A DNA stretch of 64,000 nucleotides, from the NCBI RefSeq assembly GCF_014642915.1, contig NZ_BMJE01000008.1, positions 1-64,000 on the forward strand. Direction: 5' to 3'. A program made the position numbers and the translations under genes. The notes under the pieces were generated by a model. That model did not search any database, had not been told where the DNA came from, and worked only from the letters and a program-made list of their open reading frames with translations. Below are positions 9,342-18,522 of the stretch, piece by piece. How positions within the stretch are numbered: the first letter of the stretch is position 1; the number at the start of each line of letters is the position of its first letter. The DNA comes from Flavobacterium suaedae (GTDB lineage: Bacteria > Bacteroidota > Bacteroidia > Flavobacteriales > Flavobacteriaceae).

Positions 9342-9731
9342 ATGAATAGGAAAATTATAATAACACTTCTTGTTGTAGTTGCTTTTGTAGCAGGTGCAGT
9401 ATACTTCTATAACGGTTATTTGTATAAAGATGCCAGGGATATAGCCTCAGAAGAAGTAACCCATACTTTAACAGCGCAGCAATTACTTGCCGATTATGAA
9501 AATAATATGGCAAAAGCAGACTCTATGTATCTAAATAAAACTATAGCAATAGAAGGTAAAGTAACAGAGGTAAAAGATTCTTTAGCAATTTTAGATGCTG
9601 TTGTAGTATGTGCTTTTAGTACTACTCCTGAAATAAACAAAGACGATAAAATTTCAGTAAAAGGAAGATGTATTGGTTTTGATGAACTTTTTGGAGAAGT
9701 AAAGTTAGACCAATGTAGCAGAAACGATTAA
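9342..9731 (+). CDS. Membrane-anchored OB-fold protein (tRNA_anti-like family)
   Basis: A 129-residue protein with one N-terminal membrane anchor or uncleaved signal (about residues 4-25, IIITLLVVVAFVAGAVYFY). An extracytoplasmic OB-fold of the tRNA_anti-like type follows: LADYENNMAKADSMYLNKTIAIEGKV, then VKGRCIGFDELFGEVKLDQC. Members of this family are seen in Bacteroidota envelope operons; the ligand is unknown. C-terminal Cys residues could pair. It is the first gene of a six-gene operon, seven bases before the DUF5777 gene, so it probably acts with the barrel and haem proteins downstream. Confidence 0.75.
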   Translation: MNRKIIITLLVVVAFVAGAVYFYNGYLYKDARDIASEEVTHTLTAQQLLADYENNMAKADSMYLNKTIAIEGKVTEVKDSLAILDAVVVCAFSTTPEINKDDKISVKGRCIGFDELFGEVKLDQCSRND

Positions 9732-9738
9732 TAAAAAT

Positions 9739-10584
9739 ATGAAAAATATAATACTGGTAATAAGTTTTTTCTTTGCAATCTCCGCTAGTGCGCAAGATGA
9801 TTTGCTGGCGGAGTTAGATTCTGTACAGGTAGATACAAATAGTGATGTTTCTGCAGTTTTTAAGGGCTTACAGATAGTAACCCTGCAAACTACTAAAATG
9901 CCTGCTAAAAAAGAATTCTATTTTGTGGTGTCACACCGCTTTGGTACGGTTAAAGATGGTATATCAGAGTTTTTTGGATTGGATATGGCTACTACCAAAT
10001 TAGGTGGAGTATATGGTATAACGGATTGGCTTTCGGTAAGTGCTTCGCGTCATACTTTGCTGAAAGTATATGAAGGTGGCTTAAAGTACCGACTGGCAAG
10101 ACAAAATGATAATTTTCCTTTTGAAATTGTAGGTTATAATACTATAGATATAAATACCTTTTTAGAAGAGGAAAATTATCCGAAACTAGAATTTACAGAC
10201 AGGCTATCATACATTACACAAGTATTGATTTCCAGAAAACTATCGGAGAAAATATCATTAGAGTTAGTGCCTTCTTTTATACATAAAAATCTTTATGAGC
10301 CTACTATAGAGAATGATGACCAATTTTCGGTAGGAGCAGGGGGAAGAGTAAAACTTACTAAAAGACTCTCACTTAACCTGGAATACGTATATAATGTTGA
10401 TAAACCTGATTTTTATAAAAACCCACTTTCGATAGGGGTTGATATTGAAACAGGAGGACATATTTTCCAGTTACTGTTTACTAACTCTCAGGCAATGACA
10501 GAAGCGGGTTATTTAACTCAGGCAGCAGGTGACTGGGGCGATGGTGATTTTTTCTTTGGGTTTAACCTGTATAGAGTATTCTAA
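9739..10584 (+). CDS. DUF5777 family outer-membrane beta-barrel protein
   Basis: A cleaved signal peptide (residues 1-18, ISASAQ) is followed by alternating beta-strand segments typical of a small outer-membrane barrel. These include FYFVVSHRFG, GLDMATTKLGGVYGITDWLSV, and a last strand ending in an aromatic residue (FFGFNLYRVF). The SHRFG segment and the C-terminal FxFGFNLYRVF pattern are hallmarks of DUF5777. The stop codon is one base from the next start, so translation is probably coupled to the haem-c lipoprotein. Transport or anchoring of the redox partners is inferred from context alone. Confidence 0.8.
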   Translation: MKNIILVISFFFAISASAQDDLLAELDSVQVDTNSDVSAVFKGLQIVTLQTTKMPAKKEFYFVVSHRFGTVKDGISEFFGLDMATTKLGGVYGITDWLSVSASRHTLLKVYEGGLKYRLARQNDNFPFEIVGYNTIDINTFLEEENYPKLEFTDRLSYITQVLISRKLSEKISLELVPSFIHKNLYEPTIENDDQFSVGAGGRVKLTKRLSLNLEYVYNVDKPDFYKNPLSIGVDIETGGHIFQLLFTNSQAMTEAGYLTQAAGDWGDGDFFFGFNLYRVF

Positions 10585-10585
10585 A

Positions 10586-10969
10586 ATGATGAAAATGAAG
10601 AACATTACAAAAATAATAGTAGTACTTACAGTTTTCGGTTTGTATAGCTGCGATAGTAATACGTATGAAGATATAGAGGAAGATAGTATTACAGATGATG
10701 ACATTCCTGTAGTGATAACTTATGATGCACATGTAAAACAGATAGTAGATGCTAATTGTGTTACCTGCCATTCAGCAGGAGCTACAGCATCATTTCTGCC
10801 GTTAACAAACTATATGGAGGTTAAAGATGCAGTAGAAAATACTGATTTGCTGGATCGTATTCAAAGGCAAAACGGGCAACCGGGATTAATGCCGCAAACA
10901 GGGCGTATGCCAATGAATAACATAGATGCTATACTGGAGTGGAATATGGATGGACTTCTTGAAAATTAG
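10586..10969 (+). CDS. c-type cytochrome domain lipoprotein
   Basis: A 127-residue lipoprotein. The signal ends in the lipobox GLYSC with C22 as the lipidated residue, followed by an acidic linker. The haem-attachment motif C58-V-T-C61-H62 is clear, and a Met in GLMPQTGRMP (M102 or M108) could be the sixth ligand. This is the planctomycete-type/low-potential cytochrome layout often found in Bacteroidota. I chose the ATG directly after the preceding stop; an upstream in-frame ATG would overlap the DUF5777 gene and spoil the signal peptide. Expected role: electron carrier on the outer face of a membrane. Confidence 0.85.
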   Translation: MMKMKNITKIIVVLTVFGLYSCDSNTYEDIEEDSITDDDIPVVITYDAHVKQIVDANCVTCHSAGATASFLPLTNYMEVKDAVENTDLLDRIQRQNGQPGLMPQTGRMPMNNIDAILEWNMDGLLEN

Positions 10970-10991
10970 AATTATAAAAAAGAAAGTTGCT

Positions 10992-11534
10992 ATGAAAAAG
11001 ATAAAATATTTTACCCTGTTATTATTATTTATGCCTTTGGCATTTTATGCGCAAAAATACAGTACGAGAACAGGTACTGTAAAGTTTGAAGCATCTGTAG
11101 CCTCTTTTGAAGAAGTAGCTGCCGAAAATAAATCAGCTTCTGCAATAGTAAATGCTGCAAATGGCGATATGGCTGTACTGGCATTAATGAAAGGTTTTCG
11201 CTTTAAAGTAGCTTTAATGGAAGAGCACTTTAATGAGAACTATGCTGAAACAAGCAAGTACCCTAAGGCAACTTTTAAAGGAAAAATTGCTAACTTTAAG
11301 GTAGATAGCTTAACCGCCACTCCTTCGGAATTTACAATTACAGGACAATTAACCCTGCATGGTACAACAAAACAAATAACCAGTAAGGCTAAAATTTCTA
11401 AATCGGGTAATACCATTACCATTACAGGGAATTTTAGTGTAAAGCCTTCTGACTTTGATATAGAAATACCCAGTGTAGTGAGTAAAAAAATAGCAGAAAC
11501 AATAGTTATTTCATATAACTTTTCACTCAACTAA
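10992..11534 (+). CDS. YceI family protein (lipocalin-like periplasmic protein)
   Basis: A 180-residue secreted protein with a signal peptide ending AFYAQ (about residue 20). The YceI domain follows: VKFEASVASFEEV, HFNENYAETSKYPKATFKGKI, ITGQLTLHGTTKQIT and the final strand ETIVISYNFSLN. YceI proteins bind isoprenoid/polyprenyl molecules, including quinones, inside a beta-barrel. An upstream in-frame ATG exists, but it overlaps the preceding gene and places 22 non-signal residues ahead of MKKIKYF, so the internal start is preferred. Its placement beside a haem-c protein and a DOMON protein supports a lipophilic redox carrier role (inference). Confidence 0.9.
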   Translation: MKKIKYFTLLLLFMPLAFYAQKYSTRTGTVKFEASVASFEEVAAENKSASAIVNAANGDMAVLALMKGFRFKVALMEEHFNENYAETSKYPKATFKGKIANFKVDSLTATPSEFTITGQLTLHGTTKQITSKAKISKSGNTITITGNFSVKPSDFDIEIPSVVSKKIAETIVISYNFSLN

Positions 11535-11545
11535 AACAAAACGAC

Positions 11546-12070
11546 ATGAAAAAAATTACCTTTCTTTTTTTATTGATTTCGGTAGTGTGCAGTGCGCAAA
11601 TGAAAGCAGAAAAAGATGTTTTCGATACCGCACGATATGGCACAGTAGCCGAAATGAAAATGCTTCATTCTAAAGATAAGAACAGTATTAATGCTACCAG
11701 TAAAATGGGTTTTTCTCCGCTTATACTGGCATGCTACAGGGGCAACGATGCTGTAGCGGAATATCTTGCTAAAAATGTAAAAGACATTAACTACGCCAGT
11801 GATAATGGTACTGCACTCGCTGCCGTAGCGGTAAAAGGTAATGCTAAACTGGCAAAAGTACTGTTGGAAAACGGTGCAGACCCAAATATAGCTGATGCTA
11901 TGGGAGTTACACCACTTATTTATGCAGTACAGTTTGAAAACGTAGCACTTATAAAATTACTTATAAAACACGATGCTGATCCTAACAAAGCAGATAAACA
12001 AGGGAAAAGCGCTATAGATTATGCTGCTTTTACAGAGAATCAGGATATTGTTAACCTATTAAAAAAATAA
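11546..12070 (+). CDS. Secreted ankyrin-repeat protein
   Basis: A 174-residue protein with a signal peptide (FLLISVVCSAQ, about 1-17) and about four ankyrin repeats covering nearly the whole mature chain. Repeat signatures include GFSPLILACYRGNDAVAEYL, NGTALAAVAVKGNAKLAKVL, MGVTPLIYAVQFENVALIKL and GKSAIDYAAFTENQDIVNLL. Ankyrin proteins in the periplasm typically serve as protein-binding scaffolds. It lies 11 bases after YceI and two bases before the DOMON gene, so it is probably cotranslated with them. No enzymatic residues are expected. Confidence 0.9.
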   Translation: MKKITFLFLLISVVCSAQMKAEKDVFDTARYGTVAEMKMLHSKDKNSINATSKMGFSPLILACYRGNDAVAEYLAKNVKDINYASDNGTALAAVAVKGNAKLAKVLLENGADPNIADAMGVTPLIYAVQFENVALIKLLIKHDADPNKADKQGKSAIDYAAFTENQDIVNLLKK

Positions 12071-12072
12071 AT

Positions 12073-14217
12073 ATGAAAAAACTATTACTAACAACATTAA
12101 TCTTTTGTACATCTTTAGGGTTATATGCACAAAGTAAAACTACAGGGGTAGTCACGCTATCGTCTAACATGACGGCGGAAATGCTCCTGAATGACAATGA
12201 TGATACCGTTACACTTACCTTTACAGGACCATCGGACAGGTGGTATGCATTGCAGTTTGGTAACTTTAATACCGGTGCAGGTATGCAAAACGGTACAGAT
12301 GTAGTGTATTATAACGGTACAACGCTGGTTGATGCAGTACAAAATAACATAGGTGCAGCTCCAACTACAGATACTAATAACTGGACAGTAAGCTCCAATA
12401 CAGTTTCAGCAGGTATACGTACCATAATAGCTACAAGAGCCTTTAATACAGGCGATTCAAACGATTATACTTTTAACTATAGCGATACAAATGTTGATTT
12501 TGCATGGGCAAGAAACAACGGAGCAGCTTTCGGTTTATCAAGTCACGGAGGTACTAACAGAGGATATAGTATAAATAACTTCTTTGAATGTGTAGCACCG
12601 GATGCACCAACGGCATCAAGCCAGTCTTTTTGTGATGGTGCAACAGTGGCTGACTTAGATGCTACAGGTGAGGCAGGAGCAATACTTAGCTGGTATGCTT
12701 CGGCAACAGGCGGTACAGCTTTAGCCGATGCAGCAGTACTTGCTACAGGAACATATTATGTAGAACAGGATTTAGGAGATTGCCCAAGTGACAGAACTGC
12801 GGTTACTGTAACAGTTAATAGTGTTACAGCACAGGAAATACAAGATTTTTCTATGTGTGATATGTATGTATTACAATCGTTAAATGCTGGTAATAATTAT
12901 TATACTGGTCCTGGGGGTACAGGTACAATGCTTTCTATGGGCGATATAATAACAACAACTCAGGAAATATATATTTACGCAGAGTCCGGTACTACACCAA
13001 ACTGTACTGACGAAACGAGTTTTACAATTACAATAATTGATTCTCCGGAAATAACTTCTCCGGGAGACCAAACAGTATGTACAGAGTATGAATTGCCTGT
13101 ACTTGCTGAGGGTAATTACTATACAGGACCTTCGGGAACAGGGACTATGTTAACAGCAGGTGATATGATAACCAGTAATCAAACAATTTATATTTATGCA
13201 ACTACAGAAACTTTCCCTGCATGTCCTTCAGAAGAAGCTTTTGATGTAACTATAACTTCTGTAAGTCCTACCGCTGATGCTGTGCAAAACCTTTGTGAAG
13301 GTTCTACTGTTTTCAACTTAATGGCAATGGGAGCAACCGGCGCAACACTTAATTGGTACACTACCGAAACAGGTGGTACAGCTTTAGATGCTAATGATTT
13401 ATTAACTTCAGGCACCTACTATGTAGAGCAAACACTTGATGGTTGTACAAGTGACAGAACTGAGGTAACAGTAAACATTTCACCACTTAGCAACCCTATT
13501 GTAGAAGACCAAGAGTTTTGTGGTAGCGTAATAGTAGGTACTATAGATGTAACTTTTGTTGATGCCAACCAAGGATTCTTTATTGCATTAGTTTATGAAA
13601 ATGAAACAGGAGGAGAGCCTTTAAATGTAAATTCGGTAATTACGGAATCAGGTACCTATTATGTTTCTCAAAGCAATGGATTTTGCGAGAGTGATAGGGT
13701 AGAAGTTGAAATAACAATAAAAGATGTGCCAAACGCTCCTACAGGCGATGCTATTCAGCAATTTGATGCAGGTGCAACAGTTGCAGATTTAGAAGTTACT
13801 GCCGAAGCTGGTGCAACAGTAACATGGTATGTAATGAATGCAGCAATGCAGTTAGTAGAAATAGAATCGACTACTGCTCTTATTGATGGAGGAGAGTATT
13901 ATGTAACTCAAACAATTGATGGTTGTGAAAGTGAACCATTTATGGTTACCGCAAACGAGAATTTAAGTTCAGCTACTTTTACAGGTAGCAGCTTTAAAAT
14001 ATACCCTAACCCTGTAGATAATATGTTTACAATATCAGGTAACGAAACTATTGCTGAGGTAAGAGTAGTAAACCTTTTAGGGCAGGAAGTAATGAGTAAA
14101 CAATTTAATTCAGAAGAAGTAACAGTAAATATAGAGCAGTTGCCACAAGGAACTTACATAGCACAAATAGCTACAGTAAGTGGGGCAACGTCATCATATA
14201 AAATAATGAAAAAGTAA
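12073..14217 (+). CDS. DOMON-domain protein with Ig-like repeats and T9SS sorting domain
   Basis: A 714-residue surface protein. After the signal peptide (1-20, GLYAQ), residues about 27-170 look like a DOMON domain. They contain WYALQFGN, MQNGTDVVYY, a TRAFNTGDSNDY segment and SSHGGTNRGY. M71 and H158 are placed like the axial haem-b ligands of cytochrome-type DOMONs. Four or more Ig-like repeats follow (about 173-640; GTYYVEQ motifs shared with the larger T9SS protein), then a type A sorting domain (FKIYPNPVDN, LLGQEV, GTYIAQI). T9SS export would place the predicted haem domain on the cell surface. It is last in the operon, followed by a weak hairpin. Confidence 0.82.
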   Translation: MKKLLLTTLIFCTSLGLYAQSKTTGVVTLSSNMTAEMLLNDNDDTVTLTFTGPSDRWYALQFGNFNTGAGMQNGTDVVYYNGTTLVDAVQNNIGAAPTTDTNNWTVSSNTVSAGIRTIIATRAFNTGDSNDYTFNYSDTNVDFAWARNNGAAFGLSSHGGTNRGYSINNFFECVAPDAPTASSQSFCDGATVADLDATGEAGAILSWYASATGGTALADAAVLATGTYYVEQDLGDCPSDRTAVTVTVNSVTAQEIQDFSMCDMYVLQSLNAGNNYYTGPGGTGTMLSMGDIITTTQEIYIYAESGTTPNCTDETSFTITIIDSPEITSPGDQTVCTEYELPVLAEGNYYTGPSGTGTMLTAGDMITSNQTIYIYATTETFPACPSEEAFDVTITSVSPTADAVQNLCEGSTVFNLMAMGATGATLNWYTTETGGTALDANDLLTSGTYYVEQTLDGCTSDRTEVTVNISPLSNPIVEDQEFCGSVIVGTIDVTFVDANQGFFIALVYENETGGEPLNVNSVITESGTYYVSQSNGFCESDRVEVEITIKDVPNAPTGDAIQQFDAGATVADLEVTAEAGATVTWYVMNAAMQLVEIESTTALIDGGEYYVTQTIDGCESEPFMVTANENLSSATFTGSSFKIYPNPVDNMFTISGNETIAEVRVVNLLGQEVMSKQFNSEEVTVNIEQLPQGTYIAQIATVSGATSSYKIMKK

Positions 14218-14255
14218 TACAAGTTGTAATACAATTTTTTCATGTTGGGTGTTTA

Positions 14256-14300
14256 AAAAAGAGGCTTTCTTAGAAATAAGGAGGCCTCTTTATAGTTTTA
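14256..14300 (+). terminator. Probable terminator of the redox operon
   Basis: AAAGAGGC and GCCTCTTT form an 8-bp stem over an 18-base loop, followed by a T-rich but interrupted run. It is weaker than the other terminators here. Confidence 0.5.
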
Positions 14301-14399
14301 TAAACTAACTATTTGTAGTACAGTTTTGTAAAAAGGTATGGATTTTGAAATTATATTATTTAATTTGTTGATTAATATATACCAACCCTGTAAAATTAT

Positions 14400-14882
14400 A
14401 TGAAAGTATTTTCACTATGCCTGTTGTTGTTTGTAACAGTATCGTACCCCGAACTGGAAAGTGTGAGGCAACATTATATTGATGCTGCACAATCAAAACA
14501 AAAGGCAGACAGTTTTTATAATACTTTTAAAGAACAGGATTATGATGATAGTACCCTTATGGCATATAAAGCAGCCTCTTTGGTATTATTAGCAAAATAT
14601 GAGAAAGGATTAATTTCTAAAACAAGGCTTTTTAATCGCGGTACAGACCTTTTGGAGGAAACTATAGCCGATGCACCTGATAATTATGAAGCACGCCTTA
14701 TACGCCTTAATATACAGGATAATGTGCCTTGGATAACCGGTTACACGTCAGAAATTGATGAGGATAAAGAATTCCTAATAAAAAACTACCAAAAGCAACG
14801 GGAAGACTTAAAAGCATTTACCAAAAAATACGTAAAAGTATCAGAAGCTTTTACTGACAAGGAGAAAAAGCTGTTCAATTAA
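14400..14882 (+). CDS. Small secreted protein of unknown function
   Basis: Not recognised beyond resembling conserved hypothetical flavobacterial proteins. It has 160 residues and a short hydrophobic N-terminus (VFSLCLLLFVTVSYP) consistent with a signal peptide. The rest is helical and charged, with a TPR-like feel: AYKAASLVLLAKYEKG, then LLEETIADAPDNYEARLIRL. The last segment is lysine-rich. It ends in TAA at 14880-14882, which interlocks with the stop codon of the opposite-strand gene through a shared TTAA, so the two convergent genes overlap by four bases. Confidence 0.7.
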   Translation: MKVFSLCLLLFVTVSYPELESVRQHYIDAAQSKQKADSFYNTFKEQDYDDSTLMAYKAASLVLLAKYEKGLISKTRLFNRGTDLLEETIADAPDNYEARLIRLNIQDNVPWITGYTSEIDEDKEFLIKNYQKQREDLKAFTKKYVKVSEAFTDKEKKLFN

Positions 14883-17800
14883 AAATAAGCCCTTAATTGT
14901 ACACTGCCGGTGTGTATAGCTTTACTCGTCTCACTTTTCCTGCCTTGGTAATTTACATTCACATCCAGAAAGCTGGTAAGGTTTTTTTGCAATAATAACC
15001 GCCACGTTAAGTTTTCACCTGCCTGTAATCCCTCAAGCATTTGGAAAGCGGCAGGAGTGGTTGCGTCGCCTGTAAAATCATTCTTGTAAAACGAAAACTC
15101 TCCGCTTGCGGTAAAACCTTTTTCGGAAGCATAGTTAAACGATGTTCCCAAACGTTGCTGATTAAGCAATTCGCCTTCTCCTATTTGATTTTCTTTGTTT
15201 TGGTATTCATAAAAAATATCCCAACTGGCATTACGCGAAAAGATGTACGATATTTTAGGTTCGGCACTGTAACCATCAATTTCAAAGTTTTTACTACTGT
15301 AATTATCCGAATATGATGATGATTGTAACGTTTGCCCTGTTGCGCCAAACAACCAAGTGCCTTCTACAAGGTGGGCATATTGCAATTGGTGTGAGTTACT
15401 CCTGTTTTCCTGAGAACCTACTGTTAACAATGTTTTAGCCCTGTTATTGATGTAAGTATACGTAACGGAGTGGTTTTGTTTTCCCCTGTTATAAAAAAGG
15501 CTATTGCGAATGCCGGAGGTAAGCCCCAGTAAATTATCTTCGGAAGTAGAGAAGGGGTTGAGGTCGAAATTGTTACCGTTACGCTCTATTTTTCGGTCTA
15601 TTAAATAGGACGTTTGATTGTAAAAATGCGACAAGAATTTTTTAAACCCGCTTTCATTCTGCCACTCTATAGGGTTTAAGTTAACCGATTGCGAAAACTT
15701 ATTTTGGTGGGTTCGCACAAATACCTGGTTGGGTAAAAACACCCGTACATATTTTGCCTGGTCAGGAAACGGAGCTACTTCAAACTCCTGTAGTTCCTGT
15801 ATGCCGTTACCATTATAATCATTCCAGGTATATACACCCTGACCGGGTTCAACCTCTATGTAAGTAAACTCCTGTTGTGCTATAGTACCCGATGTAGTTT
15901 CGTAGGCAGTAGTAACCTGTACCAGTTGCCCCCAGTAACGGTCGTTATACACCACACGCGAGTTTAACGATGGTTCGTTTTCAATATCAGGGTCTTCAAA
16001 CTTTAGGTTACGGTAGTTGGCAAAAACGGTTAAATCGCTTTTTTTGGTTTTTATTAATCGGGATTTAAGGTAGTAGGAACGCGAAGTGTTTACTTTCTGT
16101 AACGCATTGTTTACAAGGCTGTCGTTAGCGCGTTGCAGGTAGCCAAACTCTACATATACACTGGTACTGTCTCCGCGACCAATAAAACCGCCGAACTCTG
16201 TAAATCGCTGACTTATGGCAGATAGTTCATCGGTAGCTTTAATGCGTTCGGTATTATCTTCCATTCTAACAGAACCACCTACCCAGTTTTTACCGAAATG
16301 ATATTTACCAACGGTTTCATTTCTAATAAAAGATGATTTGGAATAATTACCGTCACTTTCCAGCCAGCTACCTTGTTCGGAAACGGTTACTTTACCATTA
16401 TTGTATGTACCCTGTACTACATGGCGCGTTCCTGAAAAAGCATCGCTGAAATCAAGTTGTTCTACCTGATAATTAATTATTCCTTTTTTGGGCAGTTTAA
16501 AACTCAAACCCGATATAAGATAGCTTTGGTTATCATCCGTCGTAGTTATACCGTTTAAATTCCAGTCACGGTTAAACTCTATATTAAACAAACGCTCTAT
16601 CGTCCTAAAATCTTTTTGAATAAACTGATAGTCTGCAAATACATCAAGCTCCCATGCTTCGGTAGTATACAGCCTCTTTTTGGTATTTATTTTACCCGCA
16701 ACACCATTATTGTTTTCATCATCAATAGGGGAATACAGGTTGAGGTCGTTATTACTTAGCCCCACTTCAAAATCTACATAGGTTTTTTCGTTAGGATTAT
16801 ACGTACCTAAAACAGTTGCTATTTGTATTTTGGTAGGAGGCGTAAGGCGTGTTATAGGCTCGTAATTACCCTGCGGAAAGCCGTTAACGGGTGGTACATA
16901 TTCGTATATTTTACCCACAGCGGCAGCGTTAGCGAGTATATAATTACCCTGATTATTCCCTACAAGGCTAAAGGTAACATTAAACAACGTGTCGTCAGGG
17001 TTATTGGAGTATTCAAAAACCTCTATGCCGTTTACCAGTGTTTTACGGTATAAAATTCTGTTTTCCGAATAGGTGTCCTCATACGCCGATGGAGCAGTCA
17101 TTAAACTGCTGTTATCGCCTGCCTGTTGTAAAATAGCAACCTGCTCTTCCGAAAGGTTTTGCTGTAACGGCTGGTTTTTAACATCGTTTTCATTGTACAC
17201 ATATCCGGCTAAACTCCAGTTGTCCGTTTCGTGTTTTATACCACCGTAAGCCACCAGTCGTGTAAAGCTACGTTCCGAATATTGATATTCCACATTAATA
17301 CGCATCTCCGAAGTAATAGGGAACAACGGCGTAAATATTATTTCTCCTGCGTTGTAATCTATTATATAATCGTTGTTTTCGCCGCGTTCCAGTAGTATAC
17401 CGTTTACATATACCCGCTCAGAACCGGATATTACCAAAACATATAGCTCACTGTTTGCTCCGCGTAATTTGTACGGCCCCTGGTTACCTTCTTCTCCTGT
17501 AAAAGTACTACGGGCATACTGCCCCCTAACCAAGGCAGCAGCAGCACTAATAGTGGTGCGTGAACTTGAATTTCCAAATGAAAAAGAGGAGGAAATACCC
17601 TGCACTTTTTTATTGAAGTTAAGGAAACGCGACTCTCGGTTTTCTAAAAACAAATCGCCTGCGCGAATGCTCCAGTTGTCGCCGAACATTTCTATAAATA
17701 TCTGGTCGAACTCATCTAGTTTTTGGGAGTAACCGCCTTCCTGTAATGGAATGTTACTATCCTGTATAGAGGCCCGTAGACTTACTTTGTCGGAAATTTT

Positions 17801-18301
17801 ACCGGTTATTTGCAGGTCTAAGTTAGAGTTTACTACCGCATTTTGGTTATTACCAACGGTAACCCCTCTCGTTATACTCCCTGATGTATTCAGCCCGTCA
17901 AACGGTTTAAACGTTTTTATGGTTTCGGGGTTTACGGCATAGCGCGCGCCATCGTCAGCATCGTTTGCTACCACACGAGTTTTATCGTAAATACTGTATT
18001 GTTTAGTAAGGTAATCGGGGTATTTAAGGTAACTAAGGGTTAAGCTGTCTGTGCTTTTGTAACCATTTTTAAATAATATAAGTTTAGCATTACGGTAATC
18101 TACCTTGTAAAAGCTGGTGTCAATGGCTTTTCCGCTTTTATTTTTCAGTTCAAAGTAGGAATTGTTTATACTAACAGAATCTATTTGTATAGTGTCGCGT
18201 TCGGGAGCTATTGTACGGGTTTTATAGGGCGTGTTGGTTTCCTGCGCAAAAACTGCGGAAACACAACACAAAAACACCAATAACACTCCGTTTTTCAGCA
18301 T
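14879..18301 (-). CDS. Large outer-membrane beta-barrel protein, function unknown
   Basis: A 1140-residue exported protein. I start it at the ATG giving a clean signal peptide (MLKNGVLLVFLCCVSAVFAQ); an in-frame ATG nine codons earlier adds MPFWSYSCV, which would weaken the signal. After a short N-terminal domain comes a segment with GSITRGVTVGNNQNAVVNS, then long alternating aromatic strands ending in VNYQGRKSETS and a final aromatic strand (SVQLRAYF). This is typical of a large outer-membrane barrel, and the N-terminal part resembles conserved Bacteroidota proteins of unknown role. No TonB plug or carboxypeptidase-like domain is recognised. It appears monocistronic. Confidence 0.7.
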   Translation of the reverse strand: MLKNGVLLVFLCCVSAVFAQETNTPYKTRTIAPERDTIQIDSVSINNSYFELKNKSGKAIDTSFYKVDYRNAKLILFKNGYKSTDSLTLSYLKYPDYLTKQYSIYDKTRVVANDADDGARYAVNPETIKTFKPFDGLNTSGSITRGVTVGNNQNAVVNSNLDLQITGKISDKVSLRASIQDSNIPLQEGGYSQKLDEFDQIFIEMFGDNWSIRAGDLFLENRESRFLNFNKKVQGISSSFSFGNSSSRTTISAAAALVRGQYARSTFTGEEGNQGPYKLRGANSELYVLVISGSERVYVNGILLERGENNDYIIDYNAGEIIFTPLFPITSEMRINVEYQYSERSFTRLVAYGGIKHETDNWSLAGYVYNENDVKNQPLQQNLSEEQVAILQQAGDNSSLMTAPSAYEDTYSENRILYRKTLVNGIEVFEYSNNPDDTLFNVTFSLVGNNQGNYILANAAAVGKIYEYVPPVNGFPQGNYEPITRLTPPTKIQIATVLGTYNPNEKTYVDFEVGLSNNDLNLYSPIDDENNNGVAGKINTKKRLYTTEAWELDVFADYQFIQKDFRTIERLFNIEFNRDWNLNGITTTDDNQSYLISGLSFKLPKKGIINYQVEQLDFSDAFSGTRHVVQGTYNNGKVTVSEQGSWLESDGNYSKSSFIRNETVGKYHFGKNWVGGSVRMEDNTERIKATDELSAISQRFTEFGGFIGRGDSTSVYVEFGYLQRANDSLVNNALQKVNTSRSYYLKSRLIKTKKSDLTVFANYRNLKFEDPDIENEPSLNSRVVYNDRYWGQLVQVTTAYETTSGTIAQQEFTYIEVEPGQGVYTWNDYNGNGIQELQEFEVAPFPDQAKYVRVFLPNQVFVRTHQNKFSQSVNLNPIEWQNESGFKKFLSHFYNQTSYLIDRKIERNGNNFDLNPFSTSEDNLLGLTSGIRNSLFYNRGKQNHSVTYTYINNRAKTLLTVGSQENRSNSHQLQYAHLVEGTWLFGATGQTLQSSSYSDNYSSKNFEIDGYSAEPKISYIFSRNASWDIFYEYQNKENQIGEGELLNQQRLGTSFNYASEKGFTASGEFSFYKNDFTGDATTPAAFQMLEGLQAGENLTWRLLLQKNLTSFLDVNVNYQGRKSETSKAIHTGSVQLRAYF

Positions 18302-18385
18302 CACACAACTATAACTCCAAAAAGGCAAAAGTAGTGTATTTCAGTTTAATTAGTTGGTGAGTAGTGGTGCTACAGAAATTATTAG

Positions 18386-18393
18386 TATCTTTG
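18386..18393 (+). promoter_or_regulatory. -7 promoter element upstream of the toxin-like gene
   Basis: TATCTTTG matches TAnnTTTG perfectly and would give a leader of about 125 bases. The nearest TTG (18354-18356) is 29 bases away, longer than the usual spacer. Confidence 0.35.
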
Positions 18394-18522
18394 TAATCTC
18401 AAAAATAGTCAGACGTCGACTATCCACTCAAGATTTCTTTTAAAATAATTTTTCTCTTCAAGATTTGTATATACTTAACACGTACCTGTGTTTGGGTATT
18501 TTAAAAGGACTTTAATTTAATC

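Noticed and set aside
10529..10585. Upstream ATG extending the cytochrome c lipoprotein by 19 codons
   Set aside because: It overlaps the DUF5777 coding region and puts a non-signal segment ahead of a perfect lipoprotein signal.
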